64,000 nucleotides of DNA from Liquidambar formosana (lineage: Eukaryota > Streptophyta > Magnoliopsida > Saxifragales > Altingiaceae). Of the stretch, positions 1 to 11,664 are shown one piece after another. The stretch is taken from NCBI GenBank assembly GCA_039720395.1, contig CM077829.1:19431114-19495113 (forward strand), in the 5' to 3' direction. The notes beneath the pieces were generated by a model. It searched no databases and was not told where the DNA came from. It saw only the letters and a program-made list of their open reading frames with translations. Each line of letters starts with the position of its first letter. Position 1 is the first letter of the stretch. The position numbers and the translations under genes were made by a program.

Positions 1-898
1 AAGTAGATGCTGGTATCTTGGGGAGCGAGTCTTGAGACAAGTCCATGGAAACATGAATGCAGCTGTGACTCCTTCCATGTCACTAGAGAGCATGAGACAT
101 ACTAATCACCTAGTGGGGGATGAACTAGAAGAGGCTCTGAGGGGTTGGGATGCTGAGGGATTCACCTCCCCTCGCACAGAATACATTGCCTTTTGTCGAC
201 AATATCTGATGAATCCTAGGGTCACTGGTCTCCCACCTCAAGGGGTGAGCTCCCCAAACTCTTAAATTCTTTTTAAGATCATAAGAAAGACTTTTCTTGA
301 CAAGCATTTGAATTTCAGAGCCGACAGGCAAAGGGACACAGCTCCACAGTTGGATCTGCCACTGGGATGACTTACAATGACGAGGATGAAGACCTTGAAG
401 GAAATCAACCTCCCCCCCTCCCATAACTAAATTGGTATGTGAACTTGTGCAGTGGGACGATTTGTGAAGACTGACATTACCCATCCACCTTTTGATGAAT
501 ATCCCAAGATCGATCCATATTATGAGAATGTGAGTTCTAAACTCTTACCTTCTTGAAATTGGATTCTTTCATTATTGTTAACCATGTTCATACTCTCCTA
601 GGTTCCACAGGAGTACGCCCAGGAATGCATTGAACTCAATGAAGGATTGAGGAGGGATCTTGTGCGAATGAGTTTAGAAAACTCAGTTCTAGAAGCACGC
701 TTGAATCCCCAAGTAAGTGATCATCTTTATTAACTTTTAACTAGGATTGGCACCATTACCCTACTAACCCATTATCTTTCTTTGCAACAGGCATCCTCAT
801 CTTATCCACCACAGGATATGCCCCCTTCTAGAGCACCTCGTTCAGGGCACGATGGAGCTGGGCCAAGTCGAAAGAGAAGGCCCTCAGGGAATCATTGA
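1..898 (+). CDS. 3' exons of an unidentified spliced gene, probably transposon-borne
   Basis: At least four exons can be read. An exon open from the left edge ends at 244 before gtgagc. A second starts at 319 after ttcag. A third ends at 529 before gtgagt. Two more (602-712 and 791-898) join in phase 0 and end at TGA 896-898. The product is hydrophilic. The 602-712 exon is charged and heptad-like, suggesting a short coiled coil, and the last exon is Pro/Ser-rich with a basic end (PSRKRRPSG) that could be a nuclear signal. The junction between exons 2 and 3 is unclear, because the exon 2 frame meets TAA at 424-426, so it may be damaged. It shares strand with the mobile-domain pseudogene just downstream and may be a second antisense gene of element B, but nothing in the window proves that. 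I do not recognise the family. Confidence 0.5.
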
Positions 899-1151
899 GT
901 TTCACTCACCTCTTATTAGGAATGCTGGAACTTATTACTATCTTGTCATGTATTAATTATGAATTTCAATTCCCAACCTTAAACTTCTATTATTATGGAT
1001 ACTTGATGAATCTTTGTTGAACTTTATTGCAATGATATGATCTTGTATTGTGTGAAAAACGGGCTTAAATCAAGCACAAAAGAGTCAAAATATCACAAAA
1101 GGGCCAAACAAAGGCATAGTAGGGCAAAAATGGGCGAAACAAAGCGGCGGC

Positions 1152-1209
1152 CTCGGGTGACCACCTGGGGCTGGGCGGCTAGCCGCCTAGGCCTGGGTGG
1201 TCACCCGAG
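1152..1209. promoter_or_regulatory. Cruciform-like inverted repeat upstream of the antisense gene (B)
   Basis: Perfect 14-bp arms (CTCGGGTGACCACC at 1152-1165 and its complement at 1196-1209) flank a perfect 14-bp palindrome, GGCGGCTAGCCGCC, at 1174-1187. It lies about 90 bp upstream of the TATA box of the mobile-domain gene. A degenerate copy sits at the same place in element A (14008-14059), and another copy lies in element B's LTR (33242-33321). A regulatory role is inferred from position and conservation. Confidence 0.6.
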
Positions 1210-1296
1210 CCCGAAGCAGAGTTTCACCGGTTTTTTAGGAAACTTCCTATTTTGACGGATTCCTCCTTCCAAAACACGGATTTCTGAATTTTTTCC

Positions 1297-1303
1297 TATA
1301 AAT
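1297..1303 (+). promoter_or_regulatory. TATA box of the antisense gene in element B
   Basis: TATAAAT lies 50-56 bp upstream of the position matching the start codon of the intact copy. The same arrangement (TATAAAA at 14150-14156, ATG at 14206) is kept in element A, which supports a real plus-strand promoter inside a minus-strand element. Confidence 0.6.
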
Positions 1304-1352
1304 GCACATCCAAGGGGTCTCAAACCCTACTTACATTCATTGAGAGCAAGTT

Positions 1353-2639
1353 ATAGAGCCCTAGACAAGTTCTTAAGTGATTTTCTGAAAGTTATGAGTG
1401 CGGAGGCAAGGAAGGAGCTCAAGCGCTACTGCTTGGATCTATTATTCTCTTTGATGCATGTAAGGCTCGAAACCACTCTTCTTACTGCTGCTAACATACT
1501 TTTGGGATCCCCAACTTCATGTATTCCATTTCAACTACGAAGAGCTATGCCCAACAATGGAGGAATTTTGTGCTTTGTATGGAGTTTCACCTGTAGGACC
1601 TTTCATCCTCCCTACTCCACGCTCAAGTTACCTGATTTCCTTCTCCAACTTCCTTGGGATTTCTCAACAAGAGGTCTCCATATTTGTGAAGGACCACATG
1701 GTGAATCTCATAGAAATAGCAACTTCCTTTTTGGCTCATGATAGCAAAGGTACCTTGAATTTCAACCTTAAAACTCAACGCGCTCTTGCTTTTTGCTTGA
1801 TTGGTCACTTCCTTATCTCCACGGGGACTCTTTATGTCCCTATTTAAATATGTGAACTGATCCCTTTCATTCTTGAACATAACAACCTGATTCCCATGGT
1901 GCTAGCTGAAACTCTCAATAGCTTGGACAAAGTTCATGATAACCCACAAGCCCCATTAGGAGGGAGCCCCATTCTACTGCAGATGTGGCTTCTCGAAAGG
2001 CTTAACTTCTTATCCCCTGCCGCCATTAATCCTTACAAACCTCAACATTACTGTTGCCGTCAAGTTGAACTCCCTGGTCAATTTTCTTTGAGGGAATGGT
2101 TAGGCTACTTCCAAACACTCTCATGGCAAAACATCCAGTGGTTTGTCTTCATATGGGGATGCAAGGAGCAAATCCTTCTTCAAACTTCTGGGTGTGCTAT
2201 GGTCAAGCTCATAGGGTTGAGATCAACTTCATTCTATTGGACCTCAAGAATCCTTCGTCAGATGGGTGCCATGCAAACCATACCTACTTCTGTGGTATTT
2301 GATCATTCTGTTGAACCTGTGGGCCCCACGATGGTTAAGTGGGCCAAGAATAGATGGACTGACCAGCTGAAACTGACTCGAGTTGAAAACACTGATGGGC
2401 CTTATGTCATGAGCCTTGAATACAAGACATGGTTGAAGACTAGCTTGGGTAAAAGAGAAGCCATACACAAGGAAAGGATTTATGACCTTATCAAAGACAC
2501 AAGACTTGGATTTTGCAGGGAAGACATTCTAGAAGCAGTGGAAGCAGCACATGCCCATGATTTACGAAAGAAGCGAAGACTTGAAAGAAAAGAGAAGAAA
2601 GCAAACCAAGAGACTCTGAAGAATAACAAAAGGACTTGA
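1353..2639 (+). pseudogene. DUF7745 / plant-mobile-domain-like antisense gene of element B, broken
   Basis: This is a diverged copy of the intact 428-residue gene at 14206-15492. The start codon has become ATA at 1353-1355. An extra base near 1500 shifts the frame just before the FWDP-like region. A CAA codon has become TAA at 1846-1848, ending the middle block. The last block, from the Met at 1896 to 2639, still reads 247 residues with the conserved GGSPILLQMWLLERLNFLSP core and a Lys/Glu-rich tail. Proteins of this type occur in plant transposons and as domesticated PMD proteins that act in silencing; the role in this element is unknown. It converges tail to tail on pol, with 377 bp between the stop codons. 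Confidence 0.75.
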
Positions 2640-3016
2640 ATACTTGAAGAATAGGATATCTATAGCATGTCAATAGTTCTTTATCTAACACCAATAAATT
2701 GCTTTGTCAATCAATTAGTTCTAAATGAATTGCCAAAAATAATTTAATTTTGAGATTTGTTGTGGTGGTGTTGTTTGGACCGCACCCAAGGTAACTTTAT
2801 GAGTTGCCTACGTATCCCCATCCTTTTTTCTTTTTTTCTTTTTTTTTTTTCTCTTTTTTCCCTTTTCTTCTTTCTTCTTTTTTTTTTTTCTTTTCTTTTC
2901 TTCTTTTTTCTTTTTTTTTTTTTGTTTTCTTTTAGGAATAGGGAATCAGGTCCTCGTAGTTCAAATGCCTTAACTTTTTTCTAGGCCGCCCTTATGGGTT
3001 TTCAACCTAGCAGGCC
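2640..3016. other. Convergent spacer with a long pyrimidine tract (B)
   Basis: This lies between the stop of the antisense gene and the stop of pol. It holds an almost pure T/C tract of about 110 bp (2821-2933); the same place in A has a shorter T-rich run (15675-15708). Both copies also share a block starting gaccgcacccaaggtaac and a block ending ctagcaggc next to the pol stop. This may be a shared 3' end for two converging transcripts or an internal polypurine tract on the minus strand. Both ideas are inference. Confidence 0.5.
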
Positions 3017-6000
3017 TTACACATGATATTTCTTCAATTGATCCAAATTGGTAGGGTGAGCGAACTCAATCACGTCCAAATCCATGAGACGAACAACCCC
3101 TGCTGGCAATATCTCTTTAATGACATACGGGCCACCCCAACTTGGCTTGAACTTTCCTCGTGGATCAAAAATTGGAGCTCTGATTTCTTTCAACACCAAA
3201 TCCCTTGTCTTCAAACCTCGGTCTTTGACATGCTTGTTGAATGCTCTCGCAATCCTTCGCTGATATCCCTGCAAATGATACAAGGCCCTCAATCGCCTTT
3301 CATCTAGCAATGCCAACTCATCATAACGGTTCTTAACCCAATCTGCTTCTGCTATCTGACTCTCCATGGCAACCCGTAATGACGGTACCTCCAACTCAAT
3401 AGGTAAAACAGCCTCCATCCCATACACCAAAGAATAGGGGGTAGCCCCTGTTGACGTTCTTACAGATGTTCTATAGCCCCACAAGGCTAAGGGTAACTTC
3501 TCATGCCAATCAGTGTAAGTGTCAGCTGTTTTCTGCAGTATCTTCTTAACATTTTTGTTGGCGGCCTCCACTGCTCCATTAGTCTGCGGGCAATAAGGGG
3601 AGGATAGATGGTGCACTATATTGTATTTCTGCAAAAGCTCCTTGGTTTCTTTCTGAAAGTGCTGACCATTGTCTGAAATAATCTCATAGGGTACCCCATA
3701 CCTGTGGATGATGTTGAGCTGTATGAACTGCGCTACCTTCTTAGCATTCAGGGTCTTGAAAGATGCTGCCTCTACCCACTTAGTGAAGTAATCGATAGCT
3801 ACCAAGATGTATTCATGCCCATTGGAGGCTTTCGGCTTAATCTGCCCAATTATATCTATTCCCCATACTGCAAATGGCTACGGAAACGACATACTTGTCA
3901 AAGGCATGGAAGGCAAGTGTTGTCCATTAGCAAAGACCTGACACTTGTGACACTTCTTGACATGTGCATAGCAATCTCTTTCCATTGTAGACCAATAGTA
4001 GCCCAACCTCATGATTTTCTTGGCTAGCATATAACCATTCATGTGCGGTGCTCCAACTCCTTCATGGATTTCACCAACAAGACGTTCGGCCTCTTCCTCA
4101 GTGACACACAACAGATGGACCCCATCGTATGACCTCCGGTATAGCTTTCCTCCACACAAAACTTAGTGACTTGCCAGCCTCCTTAGTGTTCTCTTATCAA
4201 CACGGGATGCTCCTTCTAGATACTCCCTTTCCTCGATGAACTTCATGATATCATGGTACTAAGGATGACCATCTTTCACCTCTCCTTCTCAAATAGAGCA
4301 GCAATACACAGGTTTTTCTCTACATTCTATCACCAACGGTTTTACATTCCCACCATCCGGGATTTCCACCATAGAAGCTAAAGTTGCCAAAGCATTGGCG
4401 AACTGATTCTTATTTATCGACAAGTAATTAAACTCTATTTCCACAAATTCCTCAGTCAAGGCTTCTAAGTAAGCATGATACGGCAGCAGCTTCTCATCGC
4501 GAGTCTTCCACTTTCCCTTTATCTGGCAGATAATCAGTGTTGAATCTCCGAAAACCTCCAACTCTTTGATCCCCAATTCTAGTGCAGCTTCCAACGCAAG
4601 GATGCAGGCTTCATACTCGGCAATGTTGTTGGTTGCTTCAAACCCTAACTTAACTGCCAAGGGTGTGAATGCTTCCTCAGGTGAGACCAGCAGAACTCTT
4701 ATCCCATACCCTCTTTTATTTGCAGCTCCATCGAAGTATACTTTCCAAATCTTCTTTCCAATTTCCAAGACATCCTCATTAGGGAATTGATCATTGAATT
4801 GTTCTGATGATGCCACAGGGCAGCGAGCCAAGTAATCTGTAATGACGCTTCCTTTCACTGACTTCTGTGTTACATACTTTATGTCAAATTCATTGAGGAG
4901 AATCGACCAACGAGCAGTTCTGTAGGATAAAACCGGTCTTTCTATCAAGTATTTCAGCGAATCCATACGACTTATCAAGAGAACCTCATAAGACATCATA
5001 TAGTGACGGAGTTTTTGAGTTGCCCCCACCAAAGCCACACATGCCTTCTCTATGGCATTGTACTTCACCTCATAGTCTGTCATCTTCTTGCTTAAGTAAT
5101 AAATGGCATTCTCCTTCCTTGACCCCTCGAGGTACTGAGCTAGCATAGCTCCCGCCGCGGTTTCAGTGACCGTCAAGTATAACAATAATGGCTCACCTTG
5201 TCGCGGGGGAACTAGAATTGGTGGATTACTCAAATACCTTTTAATAGTCTCAAAAGCTTCTTGACATTCTTCATTCCATACCTTCGGCACACCCTTCTTA
5301 AGCAACTTGAAAATCGGCTCACACACCATAGTCAAGTTAGCAATAAACCTGCTTATGTACTGAATTCTCCCCAAAAACCCTCAAATCTGCTTTTCTGTGC
5401 TAGGCGGCTCCATCTCCACAATGGCTTTGATTTTCCCTGGATCAACCTCGATTCCTCTCTGAGTAATCATGAATCCTAGTAGCTTGCCCACAGTGACACC
5501 AAAGGCGCATTTCTGAGGATTCAACCGCAAGTTATACTTCTTTGCCCGCTCCAGGAACCTTTCTAGTGCCTTGAAGTGTCCTTCTCGGTCCACGGACTTC
5601 ACGATCATGTCGTCCACATACACTTCTACCTCCTTATGGATCATATCATGCAGCAAAGTTGTCGCAGCTCTCTGATAGGTAGCCCCGGCATTTCTCAAAC
5701 CGAACGGCATCACTTTGTAGCAATATGTTCCCCACTATGTGATAAAAGCTATTTTCTCCATATCCTGCGGCGCCATCTTTATCTGATTATATCCGGAAAA
5801 TCCTTCCATAAAAGAGAGAAGCACATGTCCCACAGACTATCTACCAACACATCGATATGAGGCAAAGGAAAATCATCCTTAGGGCTTGCTGCATTAAGAT
5901 CTCGAAAATCCACACACATCCTTACTTTTTCATCCTTTTTAAGCACCGGCACTATATTAGATAACCACTCGGGATACTCCACAACCTGTAGAAACCCTAC

Positions 6001-6186
6001 GTCGAGTTGCTTGGTTACTTCCTCCTTTACCTTCAATGCCCATTCAGGTTTTAGCCTTTTCAATTTTTGCTTTACCGGCTTTTTAAGGGGATTAGTGGGG
6101 ATGAAATGTTGCACAATGTTAGGATCTATGCCGGGCATGTCTTCATAAAACCATGCAAAGGCTGTTATGTTGGCCTTTAAGAGGGT
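3017..6186 (-). pseudogene. pol: pol of element B: RT, RNase H, second RNase H, integrase (broken)
   Basis: Read on the minus strand from 6186, the order is RT (PFGLRNAGATYQ; catalytic YVDD box in VEVYVDDMIV), RNase H and connection, then a second archaeal-type RNase H (VYFDGAANKRGYG). It continues with an integrase zinc finger (CHKCQ) and an integrase core with D in ISDNGQ and E in GAVEAANK. A second RNase H is the known hallmark of Tat-lineage plant gypsy elements. Nonsense codons include TAG at 3880-3878, one at each end of the 4159-3878 block, one ending the 5374-4289 block, and one just before 5374. The frame also shifts near 5750. The first part of pol lies beyond element A at 26258-26046. 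No functional product is possible. Confidence 0.85.
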
Positions 6187-9100
6187 TGTGAACTCCGGAA
6201 ATTGGGTCCACAAGGGATTGAAAGAAAATGGGTTTGAAAAAGAAAAAGGAAAGGAGTCGCCACCTTATTTTTTAAAGGAAACAAGGAAAACCCTAAAAAT
6301 AGTTTGTTTTAGGAAAACAATTTGAATGACTCCATAAAAAAGGAAAGGCAAAAACCAATCTTTTGAAAACCAAAGAAATCGGGGATTCGGAGGCTAAGTT
6401 ATGACATGGGAAGGTTCTAGGCAAAGCCTATAGGCACCCATGTCACCCTTTCGGTCTCTCAGTTCATTTGGGCTAAATCAAGATCTTTCCATACAAAAAT
6501 CAGCAAGTATATCATCACAAGAATTGCATGCATATCATATATTTCATTCATCCATCCATGCATAATAAGCACATAAAAACAGAAAAAGAAAAAGAAGAAA
6601 AGAAAACAAAAATAAACCTAGGATGCTTGGATCCTAGAACGGACTTGAGCCTCACGAAGAGCGCCTACGTACCATGCAACGAAATACATGGATCAAAGTC
6701 CACGTAGTTCGATTAGAACTAAGGTTAAATCCTAATACAAACCTATGGTAAAAACCCTAGGTTTCCTTATTTGATCAAAAGAGAATTGATAGAAAGTTTG
6801 ATTTTAGGAAAGAAATCCACAAAATGGAAATCTTAATAAAAACCAGAATTTTGTTTATGAAGGAAACCTCTAATTAAACCATAGGATCATATTAAAAATT
6901 AACCCTAAATAGGGAGAAGAGAAGGGATAAGGAAGAAAGGTGAATTGGGGCACCTTCACACCCACTTACCTGAGCGCAATTACTCCAAACATTTAGCCAT
7001 TTCAGACATAAGCAGCCCTATTTGCCATAGGACAAATACCACACCTATTTGCACCCTTACAAGTGCTCAAAACCATACGAAAACACTAACATGCAAATCT
7101 GGACAGAATAGTATTATGACCTAAAATCATCCACTAAGCATGCCAATAGCAAAAACAGCGAACAATAATAAGTCCTAACATATTCCTAGAACCATATCAT
7201 GCATAAAAACCCTAAAACATACTAACATGCATGCAAAACCATCATGTTTACTCCATATGAAAAACATATACAGCAAACACAAAGAAAAACCAATAAAAAA
7301 GTCTACTTTATCATGCTATATGAAAACAAACACGAAACAATGACTCTAAAACCCTAAACTCACAAATATGTTTAAAAACTCACAAGACATACTTTAATCA
7401 TGCTAAAACCAAACTAAACAGAAATTAAATCATGCATATTAACTAACTAAAGCAATATAACATGATGAAAATCCTAACTCTAACATTGTCACGCCCCGAC
7501 TCGGAGAGTCGACACGTGGATAAAAGTCAAAGTAAAAAGGTGTACACGTGGATAAGTCAGAGTATAAAAGTTGTGGAAGACTTAGTCAAATCCACGTGTA
7601 TTTTTTTTTTTATTTAATATTTTTAATAATAATGGTGCCAGCTCATCAATAATACCTAAATAATTAATATGAAATGTTATGCTCACACATCATGCCCATA
7701 ATAATATATGGTCTCAAAATAATGCCAACATCCCTGGCACATAGGTTGGATTCAAACTATTCAAGGTTCATTAAGTAATAATGGTAATAACAATAATAAT
7801 AATAGAAATGTCCATACATCTAAATAACATAGTCTCTATGTAATGCACGTGCATCTATCCTCATCCATGACTATGTTAGTATGCCACCTTCAAGTTCCAA
7901 CCTCAGATTATGCCACTAGGCATCCGCCATCGGCAAACCCTCACTCATCACCTGATCATCTGAAATAATAATAGGATGAGCTGCAAAGCCCAATAGGAAA
8001 TATGTGTGGATTCTATACAATTAATATATGTGCAGATACATGGTATATGAATTTAAAATTATTTAATAACTCAAAATCAAATATCAGTCACAAATCAATA
8101 CTTTATGTGGGTTTTGAGTTAATTTCCTAAAATTCTCATAGTATCTCCAATTCCCAAGACTATGGGATCAAACCATGCATCAACCGTCGCTAATCACAGG
8201 TTACGTCGTCACGTCAACCCCCGGCTCAGCCAAGCACGAAAATAACCAACACCTACGCGGCGTTCTTCCTCGAGGGTTTCAGGGTCTTTCACCCAAGGGC
8301 ACTTTACCCTGCTTGCTATTCGCGGAGTATTCTCAACGCAGGACACCACTTCATTGTGATGCCCCCACCCGTTTGATGCATACCAAGACCCAAGGTCCAT
8401 ATATCCAAAACATTTTCCATCATTCAAATAAATATCCGAGTGTCCAAAAGTATCCATAAACATGTTTGATAAATTTCTATAATTTCAGTAACATTTCTAA
8501 AGCATTTCCAAGTAAACAACATTTATAAAGCATTTTTCCATAATCCAAGTATCATGAAAATTCCACACATTTAACAGATATTTCACAATAACATTTAAAC
8601 GAGTATATAACCATGTATCTTTAAGGAACAATATAAAACAGTCGTATCAAATGATATATTGAAGGATTCCCTAAATTTTGAACAAGTAATAAAAATATTT
8701 GATTATAAATCAGTGGGAAAATCCAAAAATATCATTAAAGCATTTAAAATCACATTTATAGAACAACACCATATTAAATGTAAAGAAGCCACATTTCCTA
8801 CCTCAATTGCGAGCAATACCAACCCAAAACCACGTGATAGACACTGACAATGCGAATGCAGCGTTAATGCTCCCTAGGGTCCTCCCGAGGACCGATAAAA
8901 TCTGATAATTATGCATACGTAATCTTTAGGTAAATTTCAAAATAAATATAACACACTAAAAAAATTACTATTGGCCTTCTAACAGTAAACTATGGTCCCA
9001 AAATCATCAAAATAATTTTTAAAACACTCTCTATAATTTCTGGGAATTTTCTGTAATTTTTGGAATTTTCTGATATTTTCTGGAATTTTTAATAAATATT

Positions 9101-9678
9101 AATTTGGCCAAAAAGTCAAACTATAGTCAAACTTGGTCAAAATGATCAACTAAGGGTCCCACATGGTAGGGCCCTCCAAGACGAGTCCAACGGTCAAATT
9201 TGGGGTTCATATGATTATCGTATGGCTTTTAAATGCGTGAGAACACGGTAAGGTACACAGATGCACCCACATAGGATCATAGACCTATGGGGTCATCTTC
9301 AACCTCCCGCGGGTTGAATTGTGTAACCGGGTTACACCGTGTGTTCAACGGGCCAACTTCGACGATTAATATCTCTCTTGTTTTTTAACCGTTTTCAGTG
9401 ATTCAAGTGTCGAATCGAAGCTCATGCGGAGTACTACGTGCGACTATAAATTGTTCATTCAGAATCCTATAAAATCATATTCGTTTTTAAGCCTAAAGTT
9501 TCGGGTTTTCATGATCCAAAATTCTAAAATTTCTAAAACTTCAACCTACAGTCAATTTCTCTAAAATTTGACACTACCATGGTGTTCCTTGGTCCCAAAA
9601 ACATAAAATATGATCATCCTTTCTAAGAATAACATAAGAAAATAAAATTGCATATACATATATATATATATACACAGT

Positions 9679-9683
<5 letters not shown>

Positions 9684-9743
<60 letters not shown>
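9684..9743. repeat. (AT)n microsatellite
   Basis: About 30 uninterrupted AT dinucleotides lie inside the solo LTR, preceded by a shorter TA run at 9658-9672. The length is likely to vary between individuals. Confidence 0.9.
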
Positions 9744-9748
<5 letters not shown>

Positions 9749-9899
9749 CAACGATAGAGGAGGTGAGGATTTTACCTCACTAAGAGAGCTCCACGAACTC
9801 AGCCAAAAACCTCTACCAGACCACTCTGTTTTTTTTCTCCTCTGTTCTTCCTCAATTTCTCTCTCTCTGTTGCTCTTTCTCTAACTCTCTGTCTCGATC

Positions 9900-10075
9900 C
9901 CTCTATACATATAAATATAACCAAAGCAGATGCCAGTGGTAGGTGCAGCTAATGATTCCTCTATACTTATATATATATCCAAAGCAAATGGAAGTGGTGG
10001 TGCGGCTAATGATCCCTCTTTACATATATATATATACACACACACATCCAAAGCAGATGCAAGTGGTGGGTGCAT
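9900..10075. repeat. Three imperfect tandem units inside the solo LTR
   Basis: Three copies of about 58 bp each combine a TATA/CACA-rich half with ccaaagcagatg-type sequence, then agtggtgggtgc and, in the first two, ctaatgatccc. They look like a local expansion of LTR sequence. I see no coding potential. Confidence 0.6.
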
Positions 10076-11652
10076 AATTTTATGCTACACTTGCCTAAGT
10101 TATGGTGAAGTTGCACACATAGGATCAAATAAATATCATAAATATATTTCTAAAATTCAGGTCATCACAAACATGCAATGACACTAATCCTAGCACAAGG
10201 ACAAACAGGAGCACAAGAATCATAACTATGCATTAAAAACCTAAAGGACAGCCCTAAAGCATGCTAAACAGTAGATATAAAAATAGATATTCCATGTATA
10301 TTAACTAGCTAGAGTGTTAATACATGATAAAAAAGTTACCTTTAACATGCAATAAGCCTAACCCATATGAAAACCTAGTTTAAGCTTGAATAGAGAAGGA
10401 GAATACCTTAGGAAGGGCCTTCCTTTGTATTTGTAATTGTTCGTGGCTCCTCAGGTCTTTAGAGTGAATCAAACCAACACGAATCCTCCTCTTTGTCAAA
10501 GTGGTATCACAGCAAAGAGATCAAAACTCACTCAACTTTGAAAAGAAATAGAAAACAAAAAGAGAACAAGAGAAAAGAAAAGTGATTTTCGTCACTTTGC
10601 AGCAGCAGCAACTTCAATCGCGTTTTTGGGTATGAAAACGTTGGATTTGGACAAAGCTTGTGAAATACAAAGTTGTAGAGAATTGAATTATCTTTCTAAC
10701 AAGACCAATTTCATCAAATTCTGACTTCGGATGAAAAAGTTATGATTAAAATACGACTGCTGGTTTTCAGAAAATCTGCTGCTGAATTATGACGAATTTC
10801 ACTCCCTCCAAACCCTCTTCTCCTCTCCCTTGTTTAAAGACATTAAGAGAGTATTTATAGCTGAAATCTGGAGTTTCCCTTTCCTTCCTGGACTAGGTTT
10901 CCTTGGAGAATAATCAAAAGGTATTTTATAATGATAAAAGACTTCTAATCTGAATAGGAAAAGGAAATTGTCTTTTATAAAAATTGGGAGACTAACCGCT
11001 AACACGCATGCACATGTATCGTATGTGCGTACACACACTCATCACATACGTACACGTGTTAGTGTCATGATAAAAATGGCTAATTTAATAAAATAATTTT
11101 CTTTTCATTTTAACCAAAAATCTCATGCTGTGATTCGCACTAATTCTTCAAGGATAATCCGTAAATAACCACACTAAACTCATCATCAGGCCATATCAAA
11201 ATTGAACTTCATGAAACACTTTTGAGGGTAAAATGATGACTAATGAAAGTCAATTTGAAAAGATTTGGTTGGTAATTGTGAGTCAATTAGAGCTAACCCA
11301 AGGAAGGGTCAATTAACCAACTTGAACTACATCGCGCCATTTTAATCCCGAGCCATTGACTTACCAAATTGAACCTAGAAATACCTCTTATGCATCTATA
11401 TGAACTCCAATTGACAATTTGGAGATCATTTCAAGGTCAAATGAAAAGTTTGGGACTTAAAAGACGATTATGCCCCTCAAGTCACAAAAGCTCTTATTAT
11501 CCCTCAAGATCAACTCCAATTTGAACCAAAATTCATATCCATTGTCCTTGTGACTCTAGAAAACTAATGCAAGTGACTAGACTCAAAAACAAAACAAAAA
11601 CATGCATGAAATGATGAGCCCTAGTAAGGTGGTGCAAAAATGGGGTGTGACA

Positions 11653-11664
11653 GAAGCCCCTCAT
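11653..11664 (-). other. Candidate polypurine tract of element A
   Basis: On the minus strand the bases just before the 3' LTR read AATGAGGGGCTTC. A G-rich tract in this position primes plus-strand DNA synthesis in LTR elements. It is short and not pure purine, so the call rests mainly on position. The hairpin at 11663-11695 abuts it. Confidence 0.45.

Larger units (their letters stand above)
1..6186 (-). mobile_element. Ty3/gypsy element B, 3' part (interrupted by element A)
   Basis: Minus-strand Tat/Ogre-like retrotransposon. This is the downstream part: most of pol, the convergent spacer and the antisense gene. The rest lies at 26046-34028, separated from it by element A. The pol reading frame stops at the agggt duplicate at 6182-6186 and resumes at the matching agggt at 26046-26050. 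The 3' LTR is not visible and must lie left of the window, so the true left boundary, and whether bases 1-900 belong to the element, are unknown. The coding regions carry many nonsense codons and several frameshifts, so it is dead and older than A. Confidence 0.8.
7487..10169. mobile_element. Solo LTR of an unrelated gypsy-type element
   Basis: The insertion starts TGTCACGCCCC and ends GTCATCACA (TG...CA termini) and is flanked by the 5-bp duplicate aacat (7482-7486 and 10170-10174). The undisturbed sequence is in the other LTR of A. There are no gag or pol motifs, no primer site and no polypurine tract, so a solo LTR left by unequal recombination is the best reading; a small non-autonomous element is possible. 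Start sequence, size (2683 bp) and TSD length resemble the insertion at 37450-40119, but the bodies do not obviously match. Its strand cannot be fixed. Confidence 0.82.
6187..11652 (-). repeat. 3' LTR of element A, split by a solo LTR
   Basis: This LTR matches 23268-26045 almost base for base once the nested 2683-bp insertion and its 5-bp duplicate are removed. It is non-coding and contains a minus-strand TATA box (10852-10859). The minus-strand termini are TGTCACACCCC and GGAGTTCACA. The right edge meets the hairpin array and polypurine-like site; the left edge meets B's pol. Confidence 0.92.

Noticed and set aside
10799..11038. 79-codon minus-strand frame found in both LTRs of A (also 25192-25431)
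   Set aside because: It spans the LTR TATA box and the near identity only reflects LTR identity.
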